This document shows, one piece after another, positions 36,860 through 48,086 of a stretch of 64,000 nt of DNA. Under the pieces are notes generated by a model that saw only the letters and a list, made by a program, of their open reading frames with translations, ran no database searches and had not been told where the DNA came from. Numbering within the stretch: the stretch's first letter is position 1; each line of letters opens with the position of its first letter. Origin of the DNA: Micrasema longulum (taxonomy: Eukaryota > Arthropoda > Insecta > Trichoptera > Brachycentridae); contig JAGVSM010002413.1 of assembly GCA_022494885.1 (NCBI GenBank), forward strand, positions 62,001 through 126,000, in the 5' to 3' direction. A program made the translations under genes and the position numbers.

Positions 36860-38029
36860 CATTTTTAATAGTTTTTAGTTCATTAGGAAGATTATTAAAA
36901 AAAATTCACCTTTGAATACAAAGCTATTTTGACCATGACTTGTATTTGATTTGAGTTATGAATAAATTTCGCGTATTTAGATTTTATTTAAACCAAGTGG
37001 AAATGTTTCAGTCAGCGCTAGCGCTCCAAAGCAGGTTAAATGATACTATTTGACTTTACTAAGTAATATAGGACAAGCGGCATGGTTAACGGTATTGTTT
37101 ACTCGAGCTAGAAAGAAGTAGAGTTGGTCTCCTTACTTGTTCAGAATGGCCGTGAGTGTCGGCGGCCGCGACCACATAACAATGTAACCATTGTTACGTA
37201 ATAATACGTTAACCGCAGTTTCCAATCGGCTGCGGCTCCCAAAGTCACTGTAATAGACGGAACGTGGAATATTATGATGTTTGCTAAATTCTAATAATGT
37301 TCGGTGCCAGGCGGCCAGGCCCAAGTTTCGTTACTTTTCTGACATAGTGCTCTTGTCAGCCAGTATTGCTACATGCTACAATTTTTTTATCGATCTAGCT
37401 TTAATATTTCTAAATAGTCCATACTGTTTTTTTTTTTGGCGTATTCGCCAAGGGATTCTCGCTAGCTAAAGCCGTCTCATTTTAATGTCTTTCCGTTACT
37501 GCCATTTTCTTAGTATTTTGTTTTAAATCATTATTGTGGCGGTTTAAGCACGCACGAATAGATTGAAGACCGCGACGGCGAGTGATGGCGTAAATGTAAT
37601 GTAATTATAATGTTCATATTATTATAATGGAGTACAAGAGTGACCCCGCGAACGCGCAGAGTGTGATTCAATGGGTCATATTTTATGCTCGGTAAAATTT
37701 GAGTCACCTTTTAATGTTGACACGAGAATAATTAGTACGAGAATCGTTTTGTTTCAATGTCCCCCGGACGATTTGTGACCATTTGGATGCGAGTCATGGA
37801 ATCATTCAATATCGGAATGTTGCGACATCCAACGAGACTGTATTTTGGCCACAATTTATTAACCTTGGACTATTTCACGAGTATTAGGTGCCATGCGCCA
37901 TGGAAGGGTGCTTTTACACATTGCGCTTTCAAATCTGGTCATGTTATGATGTATGCCTACGCCTATTTTATACCTTTATTATACCTAGCTTGTAGAAGAT
38001 GAACAAAAGCAAATTGCTAAGTACAATTC
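36860..38029. other. No gene recognised
   Basis: Mixed composition. The 81-codon frame at 37757-38002 and the 63-codon - strand frame at 37324-37133 have no recognised domain or splice-site support. Confidence 0.4.
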
Positions 38030-38175
38030 TTAAGTTTCAAAATCGTATATTTATTTTTCAACATAGTCACCGTTAAGCCCGACACAATTCTCCCAACGTG
38101 CATTTTTTTCCATTTTTCACTGAGAAATTCTCTCGGCATTTCTCGAATCCAGGACTCAATAGCTGCCTTCACCCC
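38030..38175 (-). pseudogene. Mariner-like transposase, C-terminal relic
   Basis: The - strand reads VKAAIESWIREMPREFL and then SEKWKKMHVGRIVSGLT, resembling the last part of a mariner-like transposase (pattern of a W.....FY..GI..L..RW..C). Only the C-terminal ~45 residues remain. Confidence 0.5.
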
Positions 38176-38334
38176 GTCTCCCTCGAGTAGAAGAGAGTCA
38201 GGAGGGTGTGGAATCGTTTCAAACTTCGGTTTCCGCAGAGTCTCTGCCCGTCCCCTGCCCCTCTACCCAGACGCTTACCTAATCCGCGCCGGTTCGCATC
38301 GCTTCGTTGGTCAAATATTCTGAGTAATAATTCT

Positions 38335-38559
38335 TTAGAGAAGCCCTTAAGCTCTATTGCGTAAAACAAAAGCGTTCCAAATGTTTAGTTTGGTTTTTAG
38401 TTTAACAACAAACGTGTAATGGACGGTTTCGGTTTGCGCTCGCAATTCACAGCGTAAGTACCTACAGCCCAGTGTATTGCTGTAATCTGTATCTTACTCC
38501 GTGGTCAATAATCATAGACTGGTTTTTGTTCGTATGGGCGACTTTACTAGGCTATTACA
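38335..38559 (+). repeat. Dispersed repeat F, copy 2
   Basis: Starts gagaagcccttaagctct and runs to gtatgggcgactttactag. It is followed directly by the 3' end of an RTE-type LINE on the - strand. Confidence 0.8.
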
Positions 38560-39240
38560 ACAACAAACCATCACGCCGTTTCCCCGTAAGGGTAGGCTGA
38601 GAGGATACAACGCCACATCACTCTATCTTTGCATATATATCTCGCTTCCTCTACATTCATACATCTTCTCATGCACGCGCGCCGATTATTCTGACATGTC
38701 TATCTTCAAGTATTTGTTGGATTTGGTCAAACCATGTCTTTCTCGCTCTTCCTCTATTTCTGCATACATCAACATTCGTATATAAAAATTCCTCTACTTG
38801 TTTTAGTATTACTCCATTGTGTATGGATTTTATTTGATTGGTATTTAATTTCACATTTAGTCATACTTTCGTTTCTTTCAAAAACCATCACATTCGATTT
38901 ATCGACATGTATCAGCAAATCGCTTCCCTCGCATACATCGTAGACCTTTGTTACCAAGAATTGCAGTTCCAGTTCATTTGTTGTTAGCAAGAAACACGGC
39001 ATCGTCAGCATACAAAAGACAATTGACATTTAAATCACCCATTTTCGCTCCCATTCTTAAGCCTTTCAGTTCTTTCATGCAGTTATGGATATACACGTTG
39101 AACAGCCACGGTGACATCACACATCCCTGCTTGACTCCTTTACGAATGTCAAACCACGATGTGTATGATCCATTTACCCTAACATATACTGTGCTGTATT
39201 TATACAGAGAAGCAATAGTTATTACTCTTAAGGTCAAATA
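38560..39240 (-). pseudogene. RTE-type LINE reverse transcriptase relic
   Basis: The - strand frame 39237-38974 has RKGVKQGCVMSPWLFNVY and LLYADDAVFLA. YADD (39012-39001) is the catalytic motif of the polymerase, intact here. Frameshifts lead to CEGSDLLIHVDKSNVMVF and then, after a deletion of a large central part, to the tail CRNRGRARKTWFDQIQQIL with the end near 38575. The same tail is at 51160-51500, 43838 and 62655. Dead copy because of the deletion and shifts. Confidence 0.85.
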
Positions 39241-39526
39241 CGTTTTTAATCTATTTTTGAAATTAAAATAATTCGTTTTCTAAAAAATTCATTAAATGTA
39301 CATCATGAAGAATGTTCCTCTGAAGTTTCACGGTATGGCCCTGAAAAATCGTGTATAAGTCGCGTTATATTCTGGCTAACAGGTACGGTAATTAGTATGT
39401 CGCTATCCCAGAGCAACAGTGAGATATCTTTGAAGAACACTTTCTGAGATAATCGGACTTTGAAGTATGCAAAGGGTCTGACTAAATTATATTATTTTAA
39501 TTAGATTATGAATTCTATATTTTCAC

Positions 39527-40680
39527 TTATTTATTTATTTATTTTAAAGAAACAAACAGTCGACAATGATATTATAACATTTTTTTTAAAAAATACAGTT
39601 AAAAAACGAACCAGCAAAGTTTCTAAATAAAAATCATACATATTATTTAATTGTTTTACAACAAAAAGATGTGTTTATGTGTATTTGTATGAGAGTAAGT
39701 GTAGATGTGTGTTTATGTGTATTAGTGTGGGAGTAAGTGTTCAGGAGTGTGCATCATTAAATAGTAAGTGGGATCGTATCGCAGTTAGAAATAAGAAGTC
39801 TTAATTTATTTTAAAATAAATTAAGGGGTATGTAAAATATATCAATAGATGATAAAAAAACATTATAGTTTAACTTGGGTTAACTTTTTTTATGCTTATG
39901 CAAAATGAAAGGCTTATGAAAGCCCTAACAGAATGGAATTATTGACTATGTATTATATAATAATGCTTAATCTAAACAATCTTAAAGTCTATTTAAATTT
40001 ACAAAGGTGCAAGAATATCAAACCAGCCAAAATCCTTCTGAATTCCAAACTGAAGATATGAAAGTACTCTAGACGATCATAATAGTTAATTATGAAAGTA
40101 TTTGATCCAATTCTAAATATTTACGATTTTATAAATTTACGTAGCACTGATTCAATCCGCGTTATATGAATATTATAATTAGGAGACCGTATTATAGAAT
40201 TAAACTCAAGCAGGCTACGAACAAATGATTTATACAATGTTATTGCAATTTTTGGGCTTTTGAATGGCTTAGATATTCGCAAAATAAATCCGCAGATTTT
40301 GGACGCTTTCTTGGAAATGTGATCAATGTGATGGTTGAATTTAAGTTTGTTATCAAAAAGTATCCCAAGATCTCAAATCGTCTCGATGTTCATTCAAATT
40401 GTGTTGTTGATTGAAAAATTGAAAACGAATTCATTTATTTTTCTTGTGAATTTAATAGACAAACATTTATTTGTATTAACAAAATAAGTCGTTTTCATGA
40501 CACCAAGATGTCATCAATTGATTTTATAATTTTGAATATTTTAAGGTCATCTGCAAATAAAAGAAATTTGGAAAATTTAATTTTTAATGCAATTTCATTT
40601 GTAAATATCAGAATGAGTAGAGGTCCGAGGTCAGATCCTATTATTTTATTATGAGAAAACATTAATTTATTTAATTTATG
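39527..40680 (-). pseudogene. CR1-like LINE relic, - strand
   Basis: The 3' simple tail is the ttta repeat at 39527-39545. Around 40540-40640 the - strand reads GPRPLLILIFTNEIALKI and FADDLKIFKIIKSID, the region of the catalytic FADD motif (usual Y/F-ADD). Several stops interrupt it. A 37-bp period repeat sits in its 3' part (39668-39741). Confidence 0.7.
39668..39741. repeat. Two-copy minisatellite, period about 36 bp
   Basis: gatgtgtttatgtgtattt with gagagtaagtgt at 39668 is repeated with small changes at about 39703. Confidence 0.7.
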
Positions 40681-41204
40681 AACATATCTGCTGTCCCAGC
40701 AGGATAGAACGCAGGGACAATACGAAAATTCGGCCGCGGTTCACACTAGAGATGGGCGTTTTGGTTATTTCATAGCAATAACAGTTATCGTTTAAGTCCC
40801 CGGGATGGCTATACCCACGCTAATTTAAACTGTTCTTTTCACGAAGCAGTTAAATTTGTGAATCAGTAATATCCTTACTAATTTTTCTTTACAGTAACAA
40901 TTTTTTTTGAAACTTTTTTAGCTGTTTCGGAAAAATAACCGTTTCAATAAAACTCTTTAAAAAAAATACCACTTCTAGTTCACCCCGTGACAGTGTCTCG
41001 GAACAATGTCCTGTCGTACAAAATGGTATTTACACTTGGATAATAGTTGAATTCTAGGACAGAACAATATTCTATTGTCCGCTTGTAAATGGCCTTGAAA
41101 TATTTGCGGTGAGTTTAGAGCCCGACAACCCCACCGCAAATAATGCAATCGCGTCTCTTTGCCCTTTGTCTATGTAATGTAAAGAGAAGGGGAGTGTGGG
41201 GTGT
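40681..41204. other. No gene recognised
   Basis: Nothing recognisable beyond the edge of the LINE relic. Confidence 0.4.
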
Positions 41205-41255
41205 GGAGTGTTGTTAGTGGAGGTGGAGGTGGAGGCGGAGGGGGAGGTTGTAGGC
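41205..41255 (+). repeat. G-rich ggaggt repeat
   Basis: The + strand has a run of gg(t/c)gga units ending in a ggggg tract (41218-41253). Such G runs can form a quadruplex. The overlapping 88-codon frame is a glycine run from the repeat and not evidence for a gene. Confidence 0.75.
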
Positions 41256-41734
41256 AGTGTTTGGTGTTTAGGTTTAGTGTTACAACACCCGCACCCGTAT
41301 CAATGCTACGGATTTTAGTTGAGACAGATTACGAAAGGTTTGTTATTGTTATCTCGGACTCGGAAACGGGGGTACTTACTCGTGTACGGTTACTGACTAC
41401 CGACTACTTCAAACCCATTTCAGACGAACATAAAAATTCACACGACCGACGCGATAAATATACGTAGGGTGGATTGATTTTTATTGTAATGTAATTATTT
41501 TTTATTTAATGGGTCGCAAACGCACCTACCCATGCACCGCGAGGCTGACTGATCTTCACTTGATTTACTTTAGCATATTTTTACCCGAGAATAGCCACAA
41601 ATATATATTTTTTTTAAATATGTATAGTAAAATCAATTTTCTATAATGTTTCCGTTTCGTGTGGATTTCTACGAGACCGGTGTGAATCGGCCTACCGCGT
41701 GCGGTGCATGGGTTTATTCATTATTTTCTTATAC

Positions 41735-41812
41735 GTCTTCTTGCTCATATACTGATCATCATACGAGTAGTTTCGGATGTGGCAGGGTTTAAAAAACACT
41801 CTGTATATACAT
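41735..41812. mobile_element. One end of the MITE seen at 50847-51124
   Basis: Contains tactgatcatcatacgagta and tttcggatgtggcagggttt and ends acactctgtatata. It matches the right terminal repeat of the MITE in nudC. The other end was not found here. Confidence 0.65.
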
Positions 41813-42410
41813 TAAATAACACCCAGTACATACTCGAAGTGCAGCGTTTATCCGTGTTTTATTTATTTATTTTATTTATTAAAAGAAAACATAATAATAA
41901 GGAACATTTTTATGTTTTTCTTTTTTTAATTACTATAAAATAAAGAATTACCTTATAATCTTATAAATAATATTTTCTTTTCTCTTTCTTAATAATAAAA
42001 AAATATTATACGCGTCTATTTATTATAGGAGCAAAAATTCATTAACATTTCTTGTATACCCACGAACAGGCCATGCCTTTGTGGGATTTTTTGTTTACTA
42101 TTTATACTGTTAATATGTATTTCATTGCTATGTAATTATACTTTATTTTTTGTTTACTCTGTTTTACCCCTTATGTATATTATAAAAAAAAACAAAAAAA
42201 AAACAACAGCCATTATAACAAAAAAATACAATATTTACAAATAAATCAAAATTAAAGACCAATCATAGTTTTCTATATAGTACAAAATACGTTGTCAAAA
42301 AATAAGAAAAAAAACATACCCTTGAAAAGCCACTCTGTGTCATTCCACTCGTAAAAAAATATAGTATTACGATATTAATTCAACGATAAATTTTAATTTT
42401 TTTAATTTTT

Positions 42411-42890
42411 TTATTTGGGAATGGATTAGCGTTTGTCGTGTCCTCAACGCATTTGGTATAAAAGGATAGGAGTCGATAACTATATTATATACTACGTACT
42501 TAAAGCGCAGCTTTTATCCGTTATTTGGGAATAGATTAGCGTTTGTCGTGTCCTCAACGCATTTGGTATAAAAGGATAGGAGTCGATAACTATATTATAT
42601 ACTACGTACTTAAAGCGCAGCTTTTATCCGTTATTTGGGAATAGATTAGCGTTTGTCGTGTCCTCAACGCATTTGGTATAAAAGGATAGGAGTCGATAAC
42701 TATATTATATACTACGTACTTAAAGCGCAGCTTTTATCCGTTATTTGGGAATGGATTAACGTTTGTCGTGTCCTCAACGCATTTGGTATAAAAGGATAGG
42801 AGTCAAGAACTATATTTTGTACCACGGTCTTAAGCACAGCGTTTTTTAGTGTTTTGGAAATGGATTACCGTTTATGTAGTGTCCTCGACC
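42411..42890. repeat. 110-bp tandem repeat, about 4.3 copies
   Basis: ttatttggga occurs at 42411, 42521, 42631 and 42741, a period of exactly 110 bp. Units two and three seem identical, units one and four differ by one or two bases, and a fifth partial unit (from about 42851) is clearly diverged. A lone diverged piece (gaagtgcagcgtttatccg) is at 41840. No coding role seen. Confidence 0.95.
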
Positions 42891-42954
42891 CAAAAAAGCG
42901 TCCACTTTTATCTGCCGTCTTCGGACGTATGGTATGCAAATATGATAAATAATT

Positions 42955-43045
42955 ATTGATTGATTTATATTTATTGTAAAAATAAAATAAAGTGTTCAGT
43001 AGACTCAAATCAGTGTTTGATTTCTTATAATATAATTTTAAATGA
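42955..43045. mobile_element. Solitary end of the MITE seen at 19638-20032
   Basis: Contains gtagactcaaatcagtgttt and gatttcttataatata, matching the right terminal repeat of 19638-20032. It lies right next to the 110-bp array, so the array may be inside or beside a larger member of that element family. Confidence 0.7.
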
Positions 43046-43837
43046 TAATAATTTAGAAAAACTGAAAAAATACCGACACAAGGAAATTTCGTTGTCATAC
43101 TGTTTCTTAAAAAAAAAAATCGGTTCAGTTTTGGGGTGTGCAAAACGGGACAGCGAAATGTCGATTTTAAGTAAGCAAAATAATTAGTCCTACGTGCAGT
43201 TGTCTTTTCCACATAGTTTTGGGAAGGCATTTGCTAGAGAGTGACGGCAAAGCAATGTTCAACTACCTATTCATAAAAATTGACTGGCATCGCGTGTCCT
43301 CTTGTTGATGTCACCGCGAAACGTAAAAAACAAACAAAATCTTATTAAATTTCTTCAGAAAAACTTATGCATGTAGTTATATAAATCCACGGTGAAGTCC
43401 ATTTTTTTCAAAACTTCGTTTTTCCTTTAAAAAATTATTTAAAGTATATTGTTGTCGTATCTAATTATTCCGTAAGTATGTTTGTTTTTCTAATAAATTA
43501 TATAAACAAGAATATTTGAAGAGCACGATTAATTAAGAACCTTAGATATTAACTTACTACCTCGTGTATAAATGTTAAGATTAATCAGTCACCCTCTGGT
43601 CCGCGGTGACTCGAAAATATATTTAGTCCGATGAAACCGACACGCTCTCAGTTAGAGGGCGCACTGAATTTATTATTGAAAATCAAAGCACCTTAATTTA
43701 AAATAAACCTAACTGCATACTTTTTATAACTTCAGTCATGATTTATCTTTGCGGACATTGGTGGGGATTATGTTTTTTACTAACCCATTATCAATAATTT
43801 AATTTTTTACTTTGGTGAAAAGTCGGAATAATCGACG
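43046..43837. other. No gene recognised
   Basis: AT-rich; the overlapping frames of up to 121 codons around 42865-43230 on both strands lack any domain. Confidence 0.4.
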
Positions 43838-43970
43838 TGCGTGCATGAGAAGATGTATGAATGTGAAGGAAGCAAAGGAAGTGTGCCAGGACAGAGTGGT
43901 GTGGCGTTCTATCCTCTCTGCCTACCCCTCCGGGGAAATGGCGTGATGGTTAGTTAGTTAGTTAGTTACT
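43838..43970 (+). pseudogene. RTE-type LINE 3' tail
   Basis: The + strand encodes [20 protein letters not shown] and [16 protein letters not shown], then a stop and a gtta simple tail (about 43949-43968). It is the very 3' end of the same family as 51160-51500. Confidence 0.8.
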
Positions 43971-44059
43971 TTGGAACTATCCGAGTGGTCTTTTTTCCAC
44001 TTTTTCTAATTGGCGAATTCACTCACCTCTCGTTCCCGCATACTGGGCGATGGTATTGG

Positions 44060-44550
44060 TCGATTAACTAGAACTGACGCGTTCGCAAAATTTACACAAA
44101 CACATAAAAAATCTACAGATGTTGATTTAAAAAAGGTTATATTAAACAAATGTTCCTTTTTTAAAAATCCGTGTTGGATAAGAGGGTTGTGTATATGAAA
44201 AAAAAGTACAATGTGTTAAGAAAATATAATATATTCATTATTTTTTCCACAAGTACATTTTTTATTTATAATACTATTTTGTGTTTATCATTTTCGGCGA
44301 ACTAAATAATAAAAACGCTAGTTTTCTGCCGCCACTTTCGGCAGAATTTTTTTTGGGAGCGACACGTTATCACATAAGTATATGACATTTTCTTAACTGA
44401 TTGTTTCTGTTTTGCTCTAGTCCAAAAGGGATTTTAAAAAACAAAGCACATTTGACTAAAATTAAATATTAAGGTTTTTTAAAGCAATATTCAATACATT
44501 AAAAATGTTTTTGTGCAAGTTTTGCGAACGCGCCAGTACTAGATAATTGA
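44060..44550. mobile_element. MITE with ~42-bp terminal inverted repeats
   Basis: The left end gaactgacgcgttcgcaaaa (from 44071) pairs with the right end gttttgcgaacgcgccagta (to about 44538). The match extends over about 42 bp with around eight mismatches. Interior non-coding. A further right end lies at 44808-44853. Confidence 0.75.
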
Positions 44551-44853
44551 ACTATACGTGATTAGAATAAATGAAGAAATATATTTACAAACCAGTGTTT
44601 TAATCTATAGCTAAACATTTAATATAAGTATATTTTCACTATTAAAAATCGCAGCACAATTAAGACGAACAAAAAAGCAACTAACAAACAATAGTAGTCT
44701 ATGTCACACTCATAAGCGCGTCTGAGGACGAGAGAGACAGATATTATTTTTATAATGCATATGCCGTGCGGTGTCATACCATACGCTTATTCACAGATAC
44801 TACACAATGCGTTTGTGTAAGTTTTGCGAACGCGCCAGCCTTAAATAACCGAC
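44551..44853. mobile_element. Truncated second copy of the gcgaacgcg MITE
   Basis: The right end gtttgtgtaagttttgcgaa and cgcgccagcc at 44811-44840 is kept. The left end was not found. Confidence 0.5.
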
Positions 44854-45304
44854 CAGTAGGTGATGTCACGTATTAGGCGTTAGGGTATACAAGAGGTGTT
44901 GTGTACCTAGTACCTACTTGTATACACGGTAGAACCACACGCGCTCTAGAAAGGGGTTCACTGACCAATAACCGGACGCCATCCATCAGCCCAATACCTA
45001 TATTCATCGCAATTTCAAATTAAAGAGCGGCTAAGTTCGAACTAGGATTACCGTAATCTAATTCTCGTGAACATCGATATTTATAGCCTCCGAACCTCAC
45101 CGCAGAAGACTGCTTTATTTCTGGACTCGGCCCTGTGACGCGCGTTGGCGATGGCGGGATAACAAAAAGTAGGCTCTCGTTTGTATCTGTTTTAGTTGGG
45201 GACTACACCGCTAACTTCCGTTAGCTTTGGTTCATTTTTGTTATACCGGCATCGGGTGTTCTTTTCAAATCAGAATGTTTCGTCACATCTTACATTTTAT
45301 TCAG
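44854..45304. other. No gene recognised
   Basis: Less AT-rich than average, but without an exon or a repeat that I recognise. Confidence 0.4.
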
Positions 45305-45402
45305 ATCGTGGATGGTAGTAATGAGGAAGACCTCTTGCATGGCAGGCTAACGCGCTGACCATTGCACCACGAGGCCGGCTTGTGATATATATATATATAT
45401 AA
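45305..45402 (-). repeat. SINE family 1 head and AT microsatellite
   Basis: agacctcttgcatggcaggc, taacgcgctgaccattgcac and cacgaggccggct are the tRNA-like head in reverse. A short ta repeat follows at 45385-45402. The body of the SINE is missing. Confidence 0.7.
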
Positions 45403-46126
45403 TAAATCACAAGCCAATCGGTACTATTCTTTTTAAAATCTGTTAAGAAATAAGGGAGATATAAAGGATTAAATTCTAGTAATTTGAATGGTGCTAAAAA
45501 CAAACAATTCGTCACGTAATCAAGTATGACATCTTCGGATGTTTTGTGACGTCATCGGATTTTTTTTCATCAATGTCTATGGATTTTATAGTATTGTAGA
45601 TAGCTTCCTTTTTCTATGTGTCGTTTGTTTACACTTATCAAACGCTACGAGCTGTGATTTATAATTTTCATGATAAATTGATGATTCAATTTATCATTAT
45701 CATAATAAATTAATATTTAGAAGAGGTTGAAAACCATAAAATAATAAAAGAAATTTGAGATGTAAGATGTAATCCGTTTTCACTTTCATATGTCAGTGCC
45801 TGGAACTGGAGTGTGGAGGGGGTAAGGGGGGAGCTTGAGATAATATGCATAGACAACTCTCCTTATATTTCTATCTGTGGCCTGTGGTATTACCAACATA
45901 AAAATGAATGCATTACTCGTTAACTTCTGTGACAAAATTTATTACCAACTTACGAAACGATCGTTTTCGAAAGACCTTATTTTCCAAACGAAAATAATGA
46001 ATGAAAATATTCATTATAAGGGCTTATATAAACACTAGGAGAATCTTTAAAAAGTCTTTTATTTGTAGAGTAGGTGAAATCCGATATTCCTCCCGAGCGA
46101 TATACCCTATTGTACGGTAATTTTTT
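45403..46126. other. No gene recognised
   Basis: AT-rich; nothing assigned. Confidence 0.4.
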
Positions 46127-46432
46127 TTTTAAATGTACGAAAAAAATTAAATATTTTAATAAAAACGCACTACTTTGAATGACGTCACTGGTTCATATGA
46201 ACCATCCAATGATATGAGAGCTTTGAAGGATATCCGGTTTGGTCACCGTAAACGAACCGATCGGAAGAACTGTCATAGAACAACCTCTGACGTCACATGC
46301 GGAGTTATTTCAAGAAGACAAAACTTTCAAAAATCATAGCTCTGATAATACGATATATAAAATTAAAAATTGGCTAAGTTTAATATTCTATTAACAATAA
46401 AAAAAAATAAAAAAAGACACTGAACTTCCTCT
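46127..46432 (+). mobile_element. gaggaagttcag MITE, copy 1 (truncated)
   Basis: It lacks the left end but holds the family body (atgtacgaaaaaaattaaat, gacgtcactggttcatatga, ggatatccggttt, cgtaaacgaaccgatcggaa) and the right end cactgaacttcctc. The centre carries the 16-bp palindrome tggttcatatgaacca. Confidence 0.8.
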
Positions 46433-46494
46433 TTGTTTGTAGGTACTGAGTTAAATGGAGTCCCGGGCACTAACTTTAACTGCGTAGAAAGTCT

Positions 46495-46800
46495 TGCGCT
46501 TCTCACCACATGCAATCATTTGTAAGGTTAACGAACGTTTTTGGCAACGGATGGGTGCCCGTTTTTCGCACCGGACCGTTGTCCATTGGACAGTGTTGTG
46601 TGGGCTCGTATGAATGCTTCTTCACGCTCCGGATAGCTGTCCGTCAATCGTTTTCGCACCGGATACGCACCGTTTTTCTCAGCGTGACGGATACGGGCTC
46701 TTGTTAACGACCGTTGTTATACCGTGTAAACGGACCGGTGAGAAACGGGAGTCCTTGTTGACGATCCGTTTTTTTAACGGAGAAGCTTCCGTTGACAGTA
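46495..46800. repeat. GC-rich repeat-like stretch, unidentified
   Basis: Rich in short recurring pieces such as cgcaccgga, cggaccg and cgttgt(c/t)cattgg on both strands. Two overlapping frames of about 65 codons carry no domain. It resembles the end of a DNA transposon rather than a host exon, but I cannot name the family. Confidence 0.4.
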
Positions 46801-46808
46801 TACATATC

Positions 46809-47055
46809 TAGAGAAGCCCTTAAGCTCTATAGCATATAACAAAAGCGTTCCAAATTTTTGGTTTGGTTTTAGTTTGGTTTTTAGTTTAACAACAAACGTG
46901 TAATGGACGGTTTCGGTTTGCCCTTGAAAATTTCAACCCAAGTACCTATGGCCCGTTGTATTGCTGTAATCTGAAGCTAATTAAAGCAATCTCATAATGG
47001 TGTTACTCGGTATGGGCGACTCTATTAGATTATTACTCTAAGATAAGTATAGTGT
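46809..47055 (+). repeat. Dispersed repeat F, copy 3
   Basis: Starts gagaagcccttaagctct, shares aacaacaaacgtgtaatgga and attgctgtaatctgaagct with the other copies, and ends near gggcgactctattagattat. Confidence 0.8.
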
Positions 47056-47070
47056 ACAATATCAGTTTAA

Positions 47071-47436
47071 AATGAGGAATTTCAGTGTTTTTTTTTATAT
47101 TTGTTAAAAGACTATTAAACTAAGCCAATTTTTTTTTATGTATCGTATTATCAGCGCTATTATTTTTTTAAGTTTTGTATTTCTGAAGTAACTCTGGTTC
47201 TTCTCTGTCAGTTCTCCTGATTGTTCGTTTACGGTAAGCAAACCGGATATCCTTCACAGCTCTCATATCATTGGTTGGTTCATATGAACCAGTGACGTCG
47301 TTCAAAGTAGAGCGTTTTTATGATTTTTATCGTACATTTTCAAGAAACTTTGCCGTGCAATTTAATGCTCTAATTTTCACCGCGCGCAAGAAAACATTAT
47401 TAGTATCCAATTTCTCGTAGGGCTGAAGTTCCTCAT
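47071..47436 (-). mobile_element. gaggaagttcag MITE, copy 2
   Basis: Complete copy: left aatgaggaatttcag and right ctgaagttcctcat are inverted repeats. The body is in reverse relative to copy 1 and carries the same tggttcatatgaacca palindrome. 366 bp. Confidence 0.85.
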
Positions 47437-47897
47437 CGAGAAGTGAGCGGATTACACGTTCCAAATGACAACTAGAAAGAAATATATTGCTAAAGCGTGT
47501 TATTTACGCAAAGCAAAAGGAAGAAGTAATTTTCGATTTAAGTTTCTAAATTCGCATACAAAGCTTTGAAGATTTCCATGCAAAAACCACTCCCTCCACA
47601 TACCTGAAAAAGCGTTTAAAAGATCGTGGTCGTCCTTCATACTAAACGGCGATGTTTTTTTTTTGTCAAAAATTGAGTAATCGAGTTTTCAATTTCATAA
47701 ATCGCGAAATCAATTCAATTTAACTCTACTGCTTTCACTGTGTGTTTGACAAATTCAATGGAGGGCTTATGTCGAATATTGTCATTCTTCCTTATGATCC
47801 ATGATCCATTACTTTAATAGTAACGAAAACTGTTTATTCTCTTGTATGATCTAGTTATTTTTTCGCAACTCCTAGCTGTATGTGTCTGTCCTTCCAG
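47437..47897. other. Sequence upstream of first visible nudC exon
   Basis: No exon recognised. The last bases (47879-47897) form a good splice acceptor, with pyrimidines and ag just before 47898. Confidence 0.5.
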
Positions 47898-48086
47898 CTG
47901 CGCGTGCCCCTGAAGGTGACGGTGCGGCCGCGCGACGTGTGTGTGGTGATCTCCAAGCGCCACCTGAAGGCGGGCATCCGCAACCAGCCGCCCATCATCG
48001 ACGGCGTCCTCTACGCTGATGTGAAGGTGGAGGACTCTACGTGGGTCATCCAGGATGGACAGATGTTGGTCCTCAACCTCGAGAAG
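47898..48086 (+). CDS. nudC: nudC exon (CS domain)
   Basis: 63 codons in phase 0 at both ends. Preceded by a pyrimidine-rich acceptor ending cttccag and followed by donor gtaaaa. Encodes most of the second half of the CS domain up to LNLEK. Much richer in G and C than the flanking introns. Confidence 0.95.

Noticed and set aside
38560..39240. Active LINE, because the YADD motif is intact
   Set aside because: A large central deletion and frameshifts separate the polymerase core from the C-terminal tail, and the endonuclease is missing.
41201..41467. 88-codon open frame with a glycine run
   Set aside because: The glycine run comes from the ggaggt repeat. No domain follows.
42411..42890. CRISPR-like array
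   Set aside because: The 110-bp units are repeated end to end with no unique spacers, and the host is an animal.
42865..43230. 121-codon open frame on the - strand
   Set aside because: It crosses the end of the tandem array and the MITE end, so it is built from repeat sequence.
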